Shown here piece after piece: positions 49,464 to 58,634 of a DNA stretch of 61,616 nucleotides. Numbering within the stretch: the stretch's first letter is position 1; the number at the start of each line of letters is the position of its first letter. Source of the DNA: JAZTYK01 sp045636925 (lineage in GTDB: Bacteria; Bacillota; Clostridia; Oscillospirales; Butyricicoccaceae); assembly GCA_045636925.1 (NCBI GenBank), contig JAZTYK010000021.1, positions 1-61,616 on the forward strand, read 5' to 3'. Below the pieces are notes generated by a model, which saw nothing but the letters and a program-made list of their open reading frames with translations, made no database searches and was not told the origin of the DNA. A program made the translations under genes and the position numbers.

Positions 49464-50363
49464 TTACTTCTTATTCCGAACCAGTTTCAAAATTTCATCC
49501 AAGGTTACGGACTTTTTCACGGTTGCCTTTGCAGGCACTTCTTTCACTGCTTTTTCTGTAGCAGGAGCTTCTTCTACGCTGACTTCTTTGTTGGCAAGCA
49601 ACTGTTCCAGACACAAAAGTGCACGATCCATTTTTTCCAGCAGGTTGCGATAATCAACCGTATCTGCCTGCACCGGCTCTCTGCGCAGGTTGCAACCCAG
49701 AAGCTGCCGCATCAACACATCATAACTGTCCCGCATCCGCTCGATTTCCCGACGCAGATACAGCAGATCTTCTATGCTGGATTCCCGCATCATGGGACGG
49801 CGTTCCTGTTCTTCACGCTGCTGCAGCATAACCGTATATGCTTTCTGCAGTTTCTCACACTCAGCCTGCTGACAGGCCAGTGCATCTGCCTGTTCTTCCA
49901 ACAGCTGCTCACGGGCATCCAAATCCGCCTGCAGGGTGGCGCAGCGCGATTCCAGTTCTTGCTTTTGCTGCATCAACACTTCGGCATTTTCAAGCTGCTG
50001 CTTCAGTTGCGCAACCATAGTTTGCATCTGTGCGCATTCTTCCGTTTCCTGTGCCAGTTGTTCTTCCAGTTTGGATGCACGAACCCGAGCCTCGGCGCCT
50101 CGGTTCTCGGCACTATCCGCCTCACGGCGCAAAGCCGCAGCCTGTTCCTGTGCCTGCAGCAATTGTTGCTGCAATGCATGATTGCCAACCTCCGCCGTCT
50201 GCAACTGCTGTCGCAAATCATCCAGTTGCACATTCAAGGCTTGGCATTCGCTCGCCTGCGCTTGTCGTTCTTGCTTTTGCTTCGCAGCGGTATCTTCCAG
50301 ATATGCAATTACATCTTTTTTATGAAAACCACCAAACAGGGCTTTTCGAAACAGCTTTCCCAT
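49464..50363 (-). CDS. DivIVA-like N-terminal domain, long coiled-coil protein
   Basis: A 299-residue protein. Residues 4-22 (LFRKALFGGFHKKDVIAYLE) resemble the DivIVA/GpsB lipid-binding start (xGYxxxEVDxFL). Then comes about 150 residues of glutamine/alanine-rich coiled coil (QLDDLRQQLQTAEVGNHALQQQLL). The C-terminal tail is KSVTLDEILKLVRNKK. DivIVA-type proteins sit at curved membrane and organise division or polar growth. This is longer than usual and the assignment rests on a short motif. It is the first gene of a two-gene operon. Confidence 0.7.
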   Translation of the reverse strand: MGKLFRKALFGGFHKKDVIAYLEDTAAKQKQERQAQASECQALNVQLDDLRQQLQTAEVGNHALQQQLLQAQEQAAALRREADSAENRGAEARVRASKLEEQLAQETEECAQMQTMVAQLKQQLENAEVLMQQKQELESRCATLQADLDAREQLLEEQADALACQQAECEKLQKAYTVMLQQREEQERRPMMRESSIEDLLYLRREIERMRDSYDVLMRQLLGCNLRREPVQADTVDYRNLLEKMDRALLCLEQLLANKEVSVEEAPATEKAVKEVPAKATVKKSVTLDEILKLVRNKK

Positions 50364-50404
50364 GAAAACTTCCTCCGTTCCTGCACCGGGACATATTTAC
50401 GAAT

Positions 50405-50413
50405 ATTATAGCA
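50405..50413 (-). promoter_or_regulatory. Probable promoter of the coiled-coil gene (extended -10)
   Basis: Minus strand TGC-TATAAT (-10 at 50405-50410); the -35 is poor. Confidence 0.45.
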
Positions 50414-50493
50414 CAGGTTTGGCTAAAAAGAAACTAATTTTTACATTTTTCACCATGGCGCGAAATGCATCTGAAAATGTTGCAAAAAGATGA

Positions 50494-50522
50494 TTTACAA
50501 ATCTATACACTTATGCTATAAT
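50494..50522 (+). promoter_or_regulatory. tRNA-Arg promoter
   Basis: -35 TTTACA (50494-50499), 17-bp spacer, extended -10 TGC-TATAAT (50517-50522). Confidence 0.75.
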
Positions 50523-50549
50523 ACTTGTGCTCTGAAAAAGATGAAATAT

Positions 50550-50626
50550 GCGCCCGTAGCTCAGTTGGATAGAGCGTTAGACTCCGACTCTAAAGGCCGC
50601 TGGTTCGACTCCAGTCGGGCGTACCA
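50550..50626 (+). tRNA. tRNA-Arg (anticodon CCG)
   Basis: A 77-nt cloverleaf. The acceptor is GCGCCCG/CGGGCGT with a G1-U72 pair, discriminator A and encoded CCA. The anticodon loop CTCCGAC sits in the stem TTAGA/TCTAA. It has its own promoter and terminator, so it is a single tRNA unit. Confidence 0.93.
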
Positions 50627-50627
50627 G

Positions 50628-50662
50628 AAAGCACTTGCTTGTTTAGCAGGTGCTTTTTGTTT
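50628..50662 (+). terminator. tRNA-Arg terminator
   Basis: Stem AAAGCACTTGCT/AGCAGGTGCTTT (one G-U pair), then TTGTTTT. Confidence 0.83.
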
Positions 50663-50671
50663 TGCGCTTCG

Positions 50672-50700
50672 TTGCATCTATACAACAAATATGGTATGAT
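50672..50700 (+). promoter_or_regulatory. Promoter of the S66 peptidase-recD2-comF operon
   Basis: -35 TTGCAT (50672-50677), 17-bp spacer, -10 TATGAT (50695-50700). Confidence 0.65.
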
Positions 50701-50736
50701 AAAAGCAAGAAAAGTTCCCCTAAGGAGGCGTACACA

Positions 50737-51726
50737 ATGCTGTATCCCAAGTTTCTCACTCCCTGCAGCAAGGTGGGTATTTGTGCCCCCAGCGCAGGTA
50801 TTGATGCAGAAAACCACCCCGGCTTTGACCTTTCTTTGAGTCATCTGACCACCCGCGGTTGGGAAATCATCGAAACCGCCTCCGTCCGTGCCGGCGGCTT
50901 TGAAAGTGCCCCCGGTCCGGTGCGTGCTGCCGAGCTGAACAGCCTGCTGCAGCGGGATGACTTATCTGCCATCCTCTGCGCCTCCGGCGGTGACTTTCTG
51001 CTGGACATGCGTCCCTTTGTGGATTGGGAGGCATTGCGCCGCCGCCCGGTCTGGGTGCAGGGTTACTCTGACCCCACCGGTCTGCTGTACCCCATCACCA
51101 CCAAGTTGGACATTGCCACCATTTACGGTCCCAATGCCGGCGGCTTTGACATGACCACACTGCACCCCTGTCTACAGGACAGCCTTTCTATTCTGGAAGG
51201 CAACATCCCTGTGCAGCACAGCTTTGATAAATGGGAAACCCTGGAAGACCGGAACTCCGCCGACGGTTATGTCTTGACCCAGCCGGTCACATGGCGCACC
51301 CTGGGCGGCGACGTGCACCTTCGCGGCCGGCTCATCGGCGGCTGTATGGAATGTCTGTCTGAGCTTATGGGCACCCCCTATGACGGGACAGCGGACTTTC
51401 TGCAGCGCTACGGCAGTGAGGGGATCCTTTGGTATTTTGATATTTTTGCCCTCCGTGCCGAGCAGGTATACAACACTCTGCGACACATGGAACAGGCCGG
51501 TTGGTTTGAGCACGCCGCAGGCTTTGTCTTTGGCCGTGTCATGTTCCCCGGCACGCTGATGGACATGACCTATGAAGAAGCCTTCCGCAAGGCTTTGGGC
51601 GACAAGCCTGTAGTGTATGATGCCGACATCGGCCATGTGCACCCCACCTTTACCCTCATCAACGGCAGTTATGCGACCTGCATCTGCCAGAATGGCAAGG
51701 GTAGCCTGCACATGGAACTGAAATAA
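50737..51726 (+). CDS. S66-family LD-carboxypeptidase-like protein
   Basis: A 329-residue S66 serine peptidase-fold protein. SKVGICAPSAGID opens the fold. The nucleophile serine is in VQGYSDPTGLLYP. The Glu/His part of the triad fits GRLIGGCMECLSEL (Glu) and DIGHVHPTFTL (His). Family members cleave the L,D bond of muropeptides during wall recycling or confer microcin C7 immunity (MccF branch); the MccF-like length and GYSDPT suggest that branch is possible. No signal peptide. AAGGAGG precedes the ATG; the frame upstream covers the promoter. Confidence 0.88.
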   Translation: MLYPKFLTPCSKVGICAPSAGIDAENHPGFDLSLSHLTTRGWEIIETASVRAGGFESAPGPVRAAELNSLLQRDDLSAILCASGGDFLLDMRPFVDWEALRRRPVWVQGYSDPTGLLYPITTKLDIATIYGPNAGGFDMTTLHPCLQDSLSILEGNIPVQHSFDKWETLEDRNSADGYVLTQPVTWRTLGGDVHLRGRLIGGCMECLSELMGTPYDGTADFLQRYGSEGILWYFDIFALRAEQVYNTLRHMEQAGWFEHAAGFVFGRVMFPGTLMDMTYEEAFRKALGDKPVVYDADIGHVHPTFTLINGSYATCICQNGKGSLHMELK

Positions 51727-51741
51727 TACTGGGAGAATCTG

Positions 51742-53949
51742 ATGGAACAGCTTTTGGAACAAATCACCGGCGAAGTCGAGTCTGTGATCTATCAAAATGA
51801 AGAAAACGGCTATACCGTGGCACGGGTTCTGTGCGACGACGGTGAAGTGTTGACTGTTGTAGGCATTCTCCCCTGCCTGGGCGCCGGCGAGCGCATCAGT
51901 GCCGAGGGCACGCTGACCTCTCACCCCCAGCACGGGCCCCAGTTCCAGGTCGAGAGCTATTATCGGGAACTACCCGAAGAAGAAGAAGGCATTTATTCCT
52001 ATCTGGCCTCCCGTACTGTAAAAGGCATCGGTCCCAAGACCGCACAGGCCATCGTAGACCGCTTTGGCACCGACAGTTTCCGTATTCTCGCAGAAGAACC
52101 GGAAAAACTTGCTGAGATTCGGGGCATCAGTCGGGATAAGGCGCTGGTAATACAGAATGCTTTTTTGCGTCTGAATGCCATGCGCATGCTGCTGGAGTTT
52201 TTACTTCGATATCAGTTGCCTCCCGCTTTTGCCGCACCCCTGAGCCGCCTGTATGGCGAGCGGGCCGTGGAGATCATTCAGGATGATCCTTACCTGCTCT
52301 GCGGCGAAGAATATAACCTGGATTTTGCCCAGGCCGACCGTTTGGCCGAAGAGTTCGGCATTGACGGCGAAAACGAAAAACGTTTGAACGCTGCTATTTT
52401 GTATGTGCTGTCCTTTAATCTGCAAAGCGGGCACACATTTCTGCCACAGGACAAGCTGCTTACTGTGGCAGCCTCTTTGGTTGGTATGTCTGAAGCGCGC
52501 ATGTTCCAACAACTGGAGTCTCTGGAATATGCCGGCAAAGTCTTTTGCGACACCATCGCCGGTCATGTGGTTTGGTACTTGACCCATATTCATCGGCAGG
52601 AATGCTTTGTGGCGGAAGAAATCTGTCGTCTGTGGCAATTGTCGCTAAAAGCTCCTCGTGACCTGCAGAAGGCCATGGATCGGCAAGCTGCAAAACACGA
52701 TATGGAATATGCAGAATTGCAACAAGAAGCAATTTTCATGCCCTTTACCTCTGCCATCAGTTTGATCACCGGTGGCCCCGGCACCGGAAAAACCACCGCC
52801 CTGCTGACACTGATTGATTTGTTAGAGGAATACGGCATGCAGGTGATGCTGGCTGCGCCCACCGGACGCGCCGCCAAGCGCATGAGCCAGCTTTGTCAGC
52901 GGGAAGCCAAAACCCTACATCGCTTGCTGGAAGTTGGATTTGATGAGCATGGCCGTATGGCATTTCAGCGGAAGCGTGAGAATCCTCTGGACTGCGATGT
53001 TGTCGTGGTTGACGAGGCCTCGATGTTGGATCTGGCACTGGCCGCTTCCCTGCTGGATGCATTAAAGCCCCACACCCGTCTGGTATTGGTGGGCGATGCG
53101 GATCAGCTGCCTCCCGTAGGTGCCGGCAGTTTGTTTTCTGATCTTTTGGCCTGCCCCAGCATTCCGCGGGTTTGCCTGACCCAAGTGTTCCGCCAGGCGC
53201 AAGACAGCGACATTATTTTGAATGCACATTTAATCAACGGCGGTGAAGTACCTGCCCTGCGGCATAACAGCGGAGATTTTTACTTCTCCTCTGCGTCCGG
53301 CAGTGACAGTGCCATTCAGACAGTCGTTTCTCTGATGACGCATCGAATTCCCGGTTATTTCGGCATTGATACCCGGGATATTCAGGTAATCTGTCCTTCC
53401 CGGCAGATGGCCTGCGGCACAGTCAATCTGAACAAGTTGCTGCAAGCTGCATTGAATCCTCCCGCTCCCCACAAAAAAGAAACCAACTTCGGCACTGCCA
53501 CCTTCCGCCTTGGCGATCGGGTCATGCAGATTCGCAACAACTATGACATTCTGTGGCAGCAGGTGGATACCGGTGAAGTGGGCACTGGCATTTATAACGG
53601 TGATACCGGCGAAATCGTAGCGCTGGATCCTGCCGCACGCGTACTGGTGGTGCGCTTTGACGAGCGCGAAGCCGAATATCCCTTTGAGCAACTGGGCGAG
53701 TTGGAGCATGCCTATGCCATTACTGCGCACAAATCTCAGGGTAGTGAGTATGAAGCAGTAATTATTTCGGTCTATGCCGCACCGGAGCGGCTGTTGAGCC
53801 GCAATTTGCTGTATACCGCGGTCACGCGTGCCAAACGTCTGCTGGTGCTGGTGGGACGGGAAGAAATGGTACAGCAGATGATTGCCACCCCAAACCGAAA
53901 CCGCCGCTACTGCGGGCTGAAAACCCGTGTACGGGAGTTATGTCAATGA
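51742..53949 (+). CDS. recD2: ATP-dependent DNA helicase RecD2
   Basis: A 735-residue SF1B 5'-3' helicase. N-terminal OB-like region (VESVIYQNEENGYTVARV) and tandem helix-hairpin-helix (VKGIGPKTAQAIVDRFG) are specific to RecD2. Motifs: I GGPGTGKTT, Ia APTGRAAKRM, II VVVDEASMLD, III LVGDADQLPPVGAG, V/VI AYAITAHKSQGSEYEAVI and LLYTAVTRAKRLL. It acts in replication fork and mismatch-related repair in Firmicutes without RecBC. It starts 15 bp after the S66 gene and overlaps comF. Confidence 0.96.
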   Translation: MEQLLEQITGEVESVIYQNEENGYTVARVLCDDGEVLTVVGILPCLGAGERISAEGTLTSHPQHGPQFQVESYYRELPEEEEGIYSYLASRTVKGIGPKTAQAIVDRFGTDSFRILAEEPEKLAEIRGISRDKALVIQNAFLRLNAMRMLLEFLLRYQLPPAFAAPLSRLYGERAVEIIQDDPYLLCGEEYNLDFAQADRLAEEFGIDGENEKRLNAAILYVLSFNLQSGHTFLPQDKLLTVAASLVGMSEARMFQQLESLEYAGKVFCDTIAGHVVWYLTHIHRQECFVAEEICRLWQLSLKAPRDLQKAMDRQAAKHDMEYAELQQEAIFMPFTSAISLITGGPGTGKTTALLTLIDLLEEYGMQVMLAAPTGRAAKRMSQLCQREAKTLHRLLEVGFDEHGRMAFQRKRENPLDCDVVVVDEASMLDLALAASLLDALKPHTRLVLVGDADQLPPVGAGSLFSDLLACPSIPRVCLTQVFRQAQDSDIILNAHLINGGEVPALRHNSGDFYFSSASGSDSAIQTVVSLMTHRIPGYFGIDTRDIQVICPSRQMACGTVNLNKLLQAALNPPAPHKKETNFGTATFRLGDRVMQIRNNYDILWQQVDTGEVGTGIYNGDTGEIVALDPAARVLVVRFDEREAEYPFEQLGELEHAYAITAHKSQGSEYEAVIISVYAAPERLLSRNLLYTAVTRAKRLLVLVGREEMVQQMIATPNRNRRYCGLKTRVRELCQ

Positions 53950-54611
53950 AACTGTTGGATCTGTTGTTTCCGCCTCGGTGTATCTTTTGCCGAACGGTGT
54001 TACCTTCTCCGGCGCCGGCGGTGTGTGATCACTGTCAAAAAAGTATTCTGCTGACCGGCAGCCCGCCACACAAGGCCAAGGGTGCCTTTTACAAGTGTGT
54101 CTACAGTGCCTTGTGGTATGACGGCAACGTGCGCAAATGCCTGCATCGGTATAAGTTCAGCGGAAAAAGCAACTATGCACGGCCTTTGGCCCAGATTCTG
54201 CAGTATATCCTTCCCCAGGATCAAACCTTTGACCTGATCACCTTTGTTCCCACCAATCCCAAAAACACGAAACAACGCGGATTTCATCACACCGGACTGT
54301 TGGCACGGGAGTTGTCCAATCTTACCGGAATTCCCTGCATCGAGTTGCTCCACAAAACCCGAAACACCCGTCCCATGCATGGATTGCATCCCGCTCAGCG
54401 TCGCGCCAATATTCTGGGTTCTATTGCTGTTTCTGTCCCCATGGAGCAAATTATCGGCAAGCGGGTGTTGGTGGTAGACGATCTGATCACCACCGGAAGC
54501 ACGCTTTCGGAGTGCGCACGCGTATTAACGGAGCAAGGAGCTGCCGGTGTTTGGGGCATTACTCTGGCCCAACGGAAAAAGATTTCCAAAAACCCACAGC
54601 AAAGATATTGA
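53946..54611 (+). CDS. ComF-family phosphoribosyltransferase-like protein
   Basis: A 221-residue ComF/GntX protein. It has an N-terminal zinc-type pair of CxxC (PPRCIFCRTVL..AVCDHCQKS) and a C-terminal PRT domain with VLVVDDLITTGSTLSECARVL. KFSGKSNYARPLAQIL and KQRGFHHTGLLARELS are family hallmarks. ComFC assists DNA uptake during competence, though many members occur in non-competent species. The ATG overlaps the recD2 stop (ATGA). Confidence 0.93.
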   Translation: MKLLDLLFPPRCIFCRTVLPSPAPAVCDHCQKSILLTGSPPHKAKGAFYKCVYSALWYDGNVRKCLHRYKFSGKSNYARPLAQILQYILPQDQTFDLITFVPTNPKNTKQRGFHHTGLLARELSNLTGIPCIELLHKTRNTRPMHGLHPAQRRANILGSIAVSVPMEQIIGKRVLVVDDLITTGSTLSECARVLTEQGAAGVWGITLAQRKKISKNPQQRY

Positions 54612-54636
54612 AAAAAGGGCTTATCTTGGCTATAAT
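54608..54636 (+). promoter_or_regulatory. mreB promoter
   Basis: -35 TTGAAA (54608-54613, overlapping the comF stop), 17-bp spacer, -10 TATAAT (54631-54636). A small GGCGG-CTTTT-CCGCC hairpin with TTTTC lies at about 54667-54685 in the leader. Confidence 0.7.
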
Positions 54637-54717
54637 GAAATTTACAGTGTATTATTTGCACTTGTGGCGGCTTTTCCGCCTTTTCATAAAAAATCTAACG
54701 TAAAAAGGAGTTTTATT

Positions 54718-55749
54718 ATGTTTTTTTCCAGCAGCGATATTGGCATTGATCTGGGTACCGCATCGGTCCTGGTTTTTGTAAAGGGTGAAGGTGTTAAGCT
54801 GTGCGAGCCCAGCGTTGTGGCCGTAGACAAGATCAGCGGCGAGTTACTGGCTGTCGGTACTGAGGCACAGAACATGCTGGGTCGTACCCCCGGCAACATC
54901 ATTGCTGTCCGTCCCCTGCGCGAAGGCGTGATTTCTGACTATGAAATGACCGAAAAGATGATCCGCGAGTTCATCAAAAAGGCTCTGACCGGTTTCCGTC
55001 TGTTCAAGCCCAATCTGGTAATTTGCATTCCCAGTGTCATCACCGAAGTAGAAGAGCGTGCTGTTATCGATGCAGGCCAGCAGGCCGGCGCCAAGCACGT
55101 TTATCTGATTGAAGAGCCCGTTGCCGCCGCCATCGGTGCCGGCATCGACATCGCCAAACCCAACGGCAACATGATCGTTGACATCGGCGGTGGCACTTCT
55201 GATATTGCCGTTATCTCTCTAGGTGGTATCGTAGAAAGCTCCTCCATCAAGGTGGCCGGTGATAAGTTTGATGAAGCCCTGGTGAAGTATATCCGCCGTA
55301 AGCACAACGTGCTGATTGGTGAGCGTACCGCCGAAGAAATGAAAAAGACCATCGGTTGTGTCTGGCCCTTTGAAGAAGAACGCACCATGGAGATCAAAGG
55401 TCGTTGCCTGCTAACCGGTCTGCCCCGCACCTTTACCGTATCCAGCACCGAGATGATCGAGGCCTTTGAAGAGGTCTCCAGCAAGATTCTGGAGGCTGTA
55501 CACTCTGTTCTGGAGCGTACTGCTCCCGAGCTGGTGGGTGATATTGCCACCAACGGCATCGTGATGACCGGTGGCGGCAGCTTGATCTACGGCTTTGACA
55601 AGCTGATCGAAAGCAAGACCGGCATTGCCACCCGCGTAGCCGACGATGCCATCTCCTGCGTGGCCTACGGTACCGGCAAGGCTCTGGAGAACATCAAGAG
55701 CATGCAGGATGGCACCCTGAACATCTCCCGCCGCCGCCAGATGTTCTAA
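54718..55749 (+). CDS. mreB: Rod shape-determining protein MreB/Mbl
   Basis: A 343-residue bacterial actin that guides the elongation machinery under the membrane. Phosphate 1 loop DIGIDLGTASVLVFVKG, connect region EEPVAAAIGAGIDIAKPNGNMIVDIGGGTSDIAVISLGGI (phosphate 2) and MTGGGSLIYGFDKLIESKTGI (adenosine). It opens MFFSSSD, an amphipathic-like start. No mreC or mreD follows, so it may be the Mbl or MreBH paralogue. AAAAAGGAG precedes the ATG. Confidence 0.95.
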   Translation: MFFSSSDIGIDLGTASVLVFVKGEGVKLCEPSVVAVDKISGELLAVGTEAQNMLGRTPGNIIAVRPLREGVISDYEMTEKMIREFIKKALTGFRLFKPNLVICIPSVITEVEERAVIDAGQQAGAKHVYLIEEPVAAAIGAGIDIAKPNGNMIVDIGGGTSDIAVISLGGIVESSSIKVAGDKFDEALVKYIRRKHNVLIGERTAEEMKKTIGCVWPFEEERTMEIKGRCLLTGLPRTFTVSSTEMIEAFEEVSSKILEAVHSVLERTAPELVGDIATNGIVMTGGGSLIYGFDKLIESKTGIATRVADDAISCVAYGTGKALENIKSMQDGTLNISRRRQMF

Positions 55750-55770
55750 TTCACAATCCCATAAATACAT

Positions 55771-55804
55771 CAGCGCCCCGCCAAACGGCGGGGCGCTGTT
55801 TTTC
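55771..55804. terminator. Bidirectional terminator
   Basis: Perfect 12-bp stem CAGCGCCCCGCC/GGCGGGGCGCTG, AAAC loop, then TTTTTC, between convergent mreB and murC. Confidence 0.88.
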
Positions 55805-55818
55805 ATTGATGAATTATT

Positions 55819-57189
55819 CTATTCTTCCAATAGCTCCGCGATCTTTACCACATCACCGGCACCCATGGTAAACACCAAATCACCGGGCTGCACCAATCGT
55901 TCCAGACGCTTGGCAGCATCCTCCAAACTGTCAGCCGCCTCTGCGCCGGGGATCAGCGCAGCAAGCTGGGCAGAGCTGACACCCAGCGTGTCAGTCTCAC
56001 GGGCTGCATAGATGGGACACAGCACGCAGCAATCTGCATGGCACAGCGCCTGCGCAAACTCCGGCATCAATGCCGCTGTACGGCTGTAAGTATGAGGCTG
56101 GAATACGCATACCACGCGGCCTTCTGCAACTTCCTTTGCGGCCTGCAGGCTGGCAATAATCTCGCTGGGGTGATGGGCATAATCATCATACACCGCAGCC
56201 CCTCGCCAAGTGCGCTTGAACTCAAAGCGGCGTCCAACACCTGTGTATGCCTTTACGCCATGGGCAAAATCTTCTCCGGGCACACCCAAAAAGACCGCCA
56301 CGGCAGCAGTGGCCATTGCATTATAGAGATTATGCTTGCCCGGCACTCTCAACTGCACGCTGCAATACCGCTCGCCTCGATACTCCACATCAAAGTGATA
56401 CAGACCGTGCTCTAAGCGGGCATTCACCGCCCGCACGTCGCAATCTTCGCCTAAACCAAAGTACAGTACCTTTTGATGCAGTCCTTCGGTGACCTTGCGG
56501 CAATTGGAATCATCGCCGTTGACCACCAGCACCCCCTGCTCCGGTACCAATTTAGAGAACTGGCGGAAGGAATGAATCACATCATCCAAATCTGCAAAGA
56601 AATCCGGATGATCCATTTCTACATTCAAAATGACCCCAATCGTAGGTGCAAATTGCAAGAAAGAGTCTTGGTACTCGCAGCTTTCTGCCACGAACAGATC
56701 GCTGTGACCGATGCGTAATGTGCCACCGATGGCAGCCAGCTCGCCACCTACCATCACTGTAGGATCCAGCCCCGCCTCCATGGCAAAAGTTGCGATCATA
56801 GAAGTGGTAGAGGTTTTACCGTGGGTACCTGCCACGCAGACTGCATAGGGATATCGGCTCATAATCAGCCCCCATGCCTCAGCGCGACTGATTACCGGTG
56901 TACCGGCAGCAAAAGCCGATGCAATCTCGGGATTGTGATCGGGAACTGCCGCAGTACGAATCACCAGTGCCGCACCGGCAGTATTGCCGGCATCATGCCC
57001 TACATACACAGGGATGCCGGTTTCCCGCAGGTGCTGCGTGGCTGCGGAATCCACTCGGTCAGAGCCCCGCACATTGGCGCCCAGATGCACCAGCATCTCA
57101 GCCAAAGCACGCATGGAAATACCACCTATACCTACCAGATGGATGGGATGTCCGGTATGCAGAATATGATCAAAGGCTTCATATGTCAT
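55819..57189 (-). CDS. murC: UDP-N-acetylmuramate--L-alanine ligase
   Basis: A 456-residue Mur ligase adding L-Ala to UDP-MurNAc. The N-terminal Rossmann motif is HLVGIGGISMRALAEMLVHLG, the ATP loop VCVAGTHGKTSTTSMIA and the metal/active region ESCEYQDSFLQFAP. NVEMDHPDFF and YDDYAHHPSEI are typical of MurC. The start at 57189 has GGGAGGAAG upstream. It is alone, away from other mur genes apart from murI 43 kb away. Confidence 0.96.
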   Translation of the reverse strand: MTYEAFDHILHTGHPIHLVGIGGISMRALAEMLVHLGANVRGSDRVDSAATQHLRETGIPVYVGHDAGNTAGAALVIRTAAVPDHNPEIASAFAAGTPVISRAEAWGLIMSRYPYAVCVAGTHGKTSTTSMIATFAMEAGLDPTVMVGGELAAIGGTLRIGHSDLFVAESCEYQDSFLQFAPTIGVILNVEMDHPDFFADLDDVIHSFRQFSKLVPEQGVLVVNGDDSNCRKVTEGLHQKVLYFGLGEDCDVRAVNARLEHGLYHFDVEYRGERYCSVQLRVPGKHNLYNAMATAAVAVFLGVPGEDFAHGVKAYTGVGRRFEFKRTWRGAAVYDDYAHHPSEIIASLQAAKEVAEGRVVCVFQPHTYSRTAALMPEFAQALCHADCCVLCPIYAARETDTLGVSSAQLAALIPGAEAADSLEDAAKRLERLVQPGDLVFTMGAGDVVKIAELLEE

Positions 57190-57293
57190 AGGAGTCTTCC
57201 TCCCTTTCATTCGTCTCTTTTTATTATAGTACAAAGAACAGGAAATAAAAAGACCTTTCCTAAAAAAACTGGGTCTGTTACCGGCTTTTCCGG

Positions 57294-57302
57294 CATAGAG
57301 TA
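57294..57302 (+). promoter_or_regulatory. Possible mother-cell sigma (SigE/SigK) -10 before dpaA
   Basis: CATAGAGTA fits the CATAnnnTA -10 of mother-cell sporulation sigma factors. I could not find a properly spaced -35 (AC), and the start codon is only 17 bp on. Confidence 0.25.
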
Positions 57303-57319
57303 CCCACAGGAGGGATGCT

Positions 57320-58051
57320 ATGACAAAACCGGAATTTGCTCTGATTCAAGGAGATGCCAGGCAACCGGCCTTGTGCTTGTTGCTGGAAGAAGCCGGGTAC
57401 CGAACTCAGTTGTTGCCCGCCCCGGAAAAATGGAAATATGAAAATCTACCGCCCCCCGGAACCCGTCTGCCTGTAGCCAAGTCTACCCCCGCACTGCAGA
57501 AAGCTGCAGAGGAACAAGGATTTCTTTTGATGGAATACGGCAGTCGCCCGGACTTCAAAGCCGAAAATGGCCACATTACGGCAGAAAATGCCTTGTGTCT
57601 GGCCATGCTTCGCGGAAATATCCTACGAGGCGCACACGTGCTGGTGTTTGGTTACGGCGCTATCGGCAGTGCTTTAAGTCACAAGCTTCTTGCCCTTGGC
57701 TCACAGGTATGGGTAGCCGCCAGAAATCCGCAGGCTCTAGAAACCATTTTACGCAGTGGATGCCGTCCCGTACCACTGACCCAAGTAGAACCGGTACTCC
57801 CCAAAGTGGACTTAATCTTTAACACCATTCCCGCTATGGTTCTGCCCGCAACACATTTAAAACGGCTTTCTTCCGGAACACAGATTCTGGATCTGGCCTC
57901 ATATCCGGGTGGTACCGACTTTGCTGCTGCCAAAGTTATGGGGATTGATGCCATTTCCGCTTTGGGGCTTCCGGGCAGAATGACCCCCAAGGGTGCTGCC
58001 AAAGCAGTTTTTCACACCTTGATGCAAATGTTACGAGAGGAGCAACTATGA
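57320..58051 (+). CDS. dpaA: Dipicolinate synthase subunit A
   Basis: A 243-residue protein, NAD(P)-binding subunit of the enzyme that oxidises dihydrodipicolinate-level intermediates to dipicolinic acid in the mother cell. The Rossmann motif is VLVFGYGAIGSALSHKL; DLIFNTIPAMVL, LDLASYPGGTDF and ALGLPGRMTPKGAAKA are the DpaA hallmarks. It is about 50 residues shorter than the Bacillus protein, mainly in the N-terminal domain. ACAGGAGGG precedes the ATG. It overlaps dpaB by 4 bp. Confidence 0.88.
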   Translation: MTKPEFALIQGDARQPALCLLLEEAGYRTQLLPAPEKWKYENLPPPGTRLPVAKSTPALQKAAEEQGFLLMEYGSRPDFKAENGHITAENALCLAMLRGNILRGAHVLVFGYGAIGSALSHKLLALGSQVWVAARNPQALETILRSGCRPVPLTQVEPVLPKVDLIFNTIPAMVLPATHLKRLSSGTQILDLASYPGGTDFAAAKVMGIDAISALGLPGRMTPKGAAKAVFHTLMQMLREEQL

Positions 58052-58629
58052 TGCATAATAAAACCATCGGCGTGGGGATCACCGGTTCAGCCTGCAGTTT
58101 TTCCGGCCTTCTTCCATTGCTGCGACAACTAAAAGCAAACAACCGGGTGATCCCCATTCTATCCCCTGCTGCCGCCACACAGAATACGCGTTTTTATGAA
58201 GCAGAGGCTTTTTGCAAAGAAATCGCCGCAATTACCGGCGAGGAGCTTATTACTACGATTCCGCAGGCTGAACCGATTGGTCCGAAAAAGCTGCTGGATG
58301 TGCTCTTGCTGGCGCCTTGTACCTCTAACACCATGGCAAAGCTCTGTCACGGTATTACCGATACGCCGGTACTCATGGCCGCCAAATCTCATTTGCGGAA
58401 CGGTGGTCCCTTGGTTATTGCACCTTTTACCAATGATGCATTGGCTGCCTCCGCACAAAACATCGGGCAGCTTTTGGCACGAAAGCAGGTGTATTTTGTT
58501 CCTTTCCACCAAGACAACTGGCGGGATAAGCCCCGATCCATGACTGCCAACTGGAATCGGGTAGAAGAAACCTTAGAGGCTGCTTTGGCAGGGCATCAGG
58601 TACAGCCCATTTTGGAAGCTCCCCTATAA
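58048..58629 (+). CDS. dpaB: Dipicolinate synthase subunit B
   Basis: A 193-residue flavoprotein-fold subunit. IGVGITGSACSFSGLLPLLRQL opens it; LLLAPCTSNTMAKLCHGITDTPVLMAAKSHLRN and YFVPFHQDNWRDKPRSM are typical of DpaB. With DpaA it makes the spore core chelator that binds Ca2+. Presence of both genes argues for a spore former. ATGATG gives two starts; the first overlaps the dpaA stop. Confidence 0.9.
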   Translation: MMHNKTIGVGITGSACSFSGLLPLLRQLKANNRVIPILSPAAATQNTRFYEAEAFCKEIAAITGEELITTIPQAEPIGPKKLLDVLLLAPCTSNTMAKLCHGITDTPVLMAAKSHLRNGGPLVIAPFTNDALAASAQNIGQLLARKQVYFVPFHQDNWRDKPRSMTANWNRVEETLEAALAGHQVQPILEAPL

Positions 58630-58634
58630 ATAGC

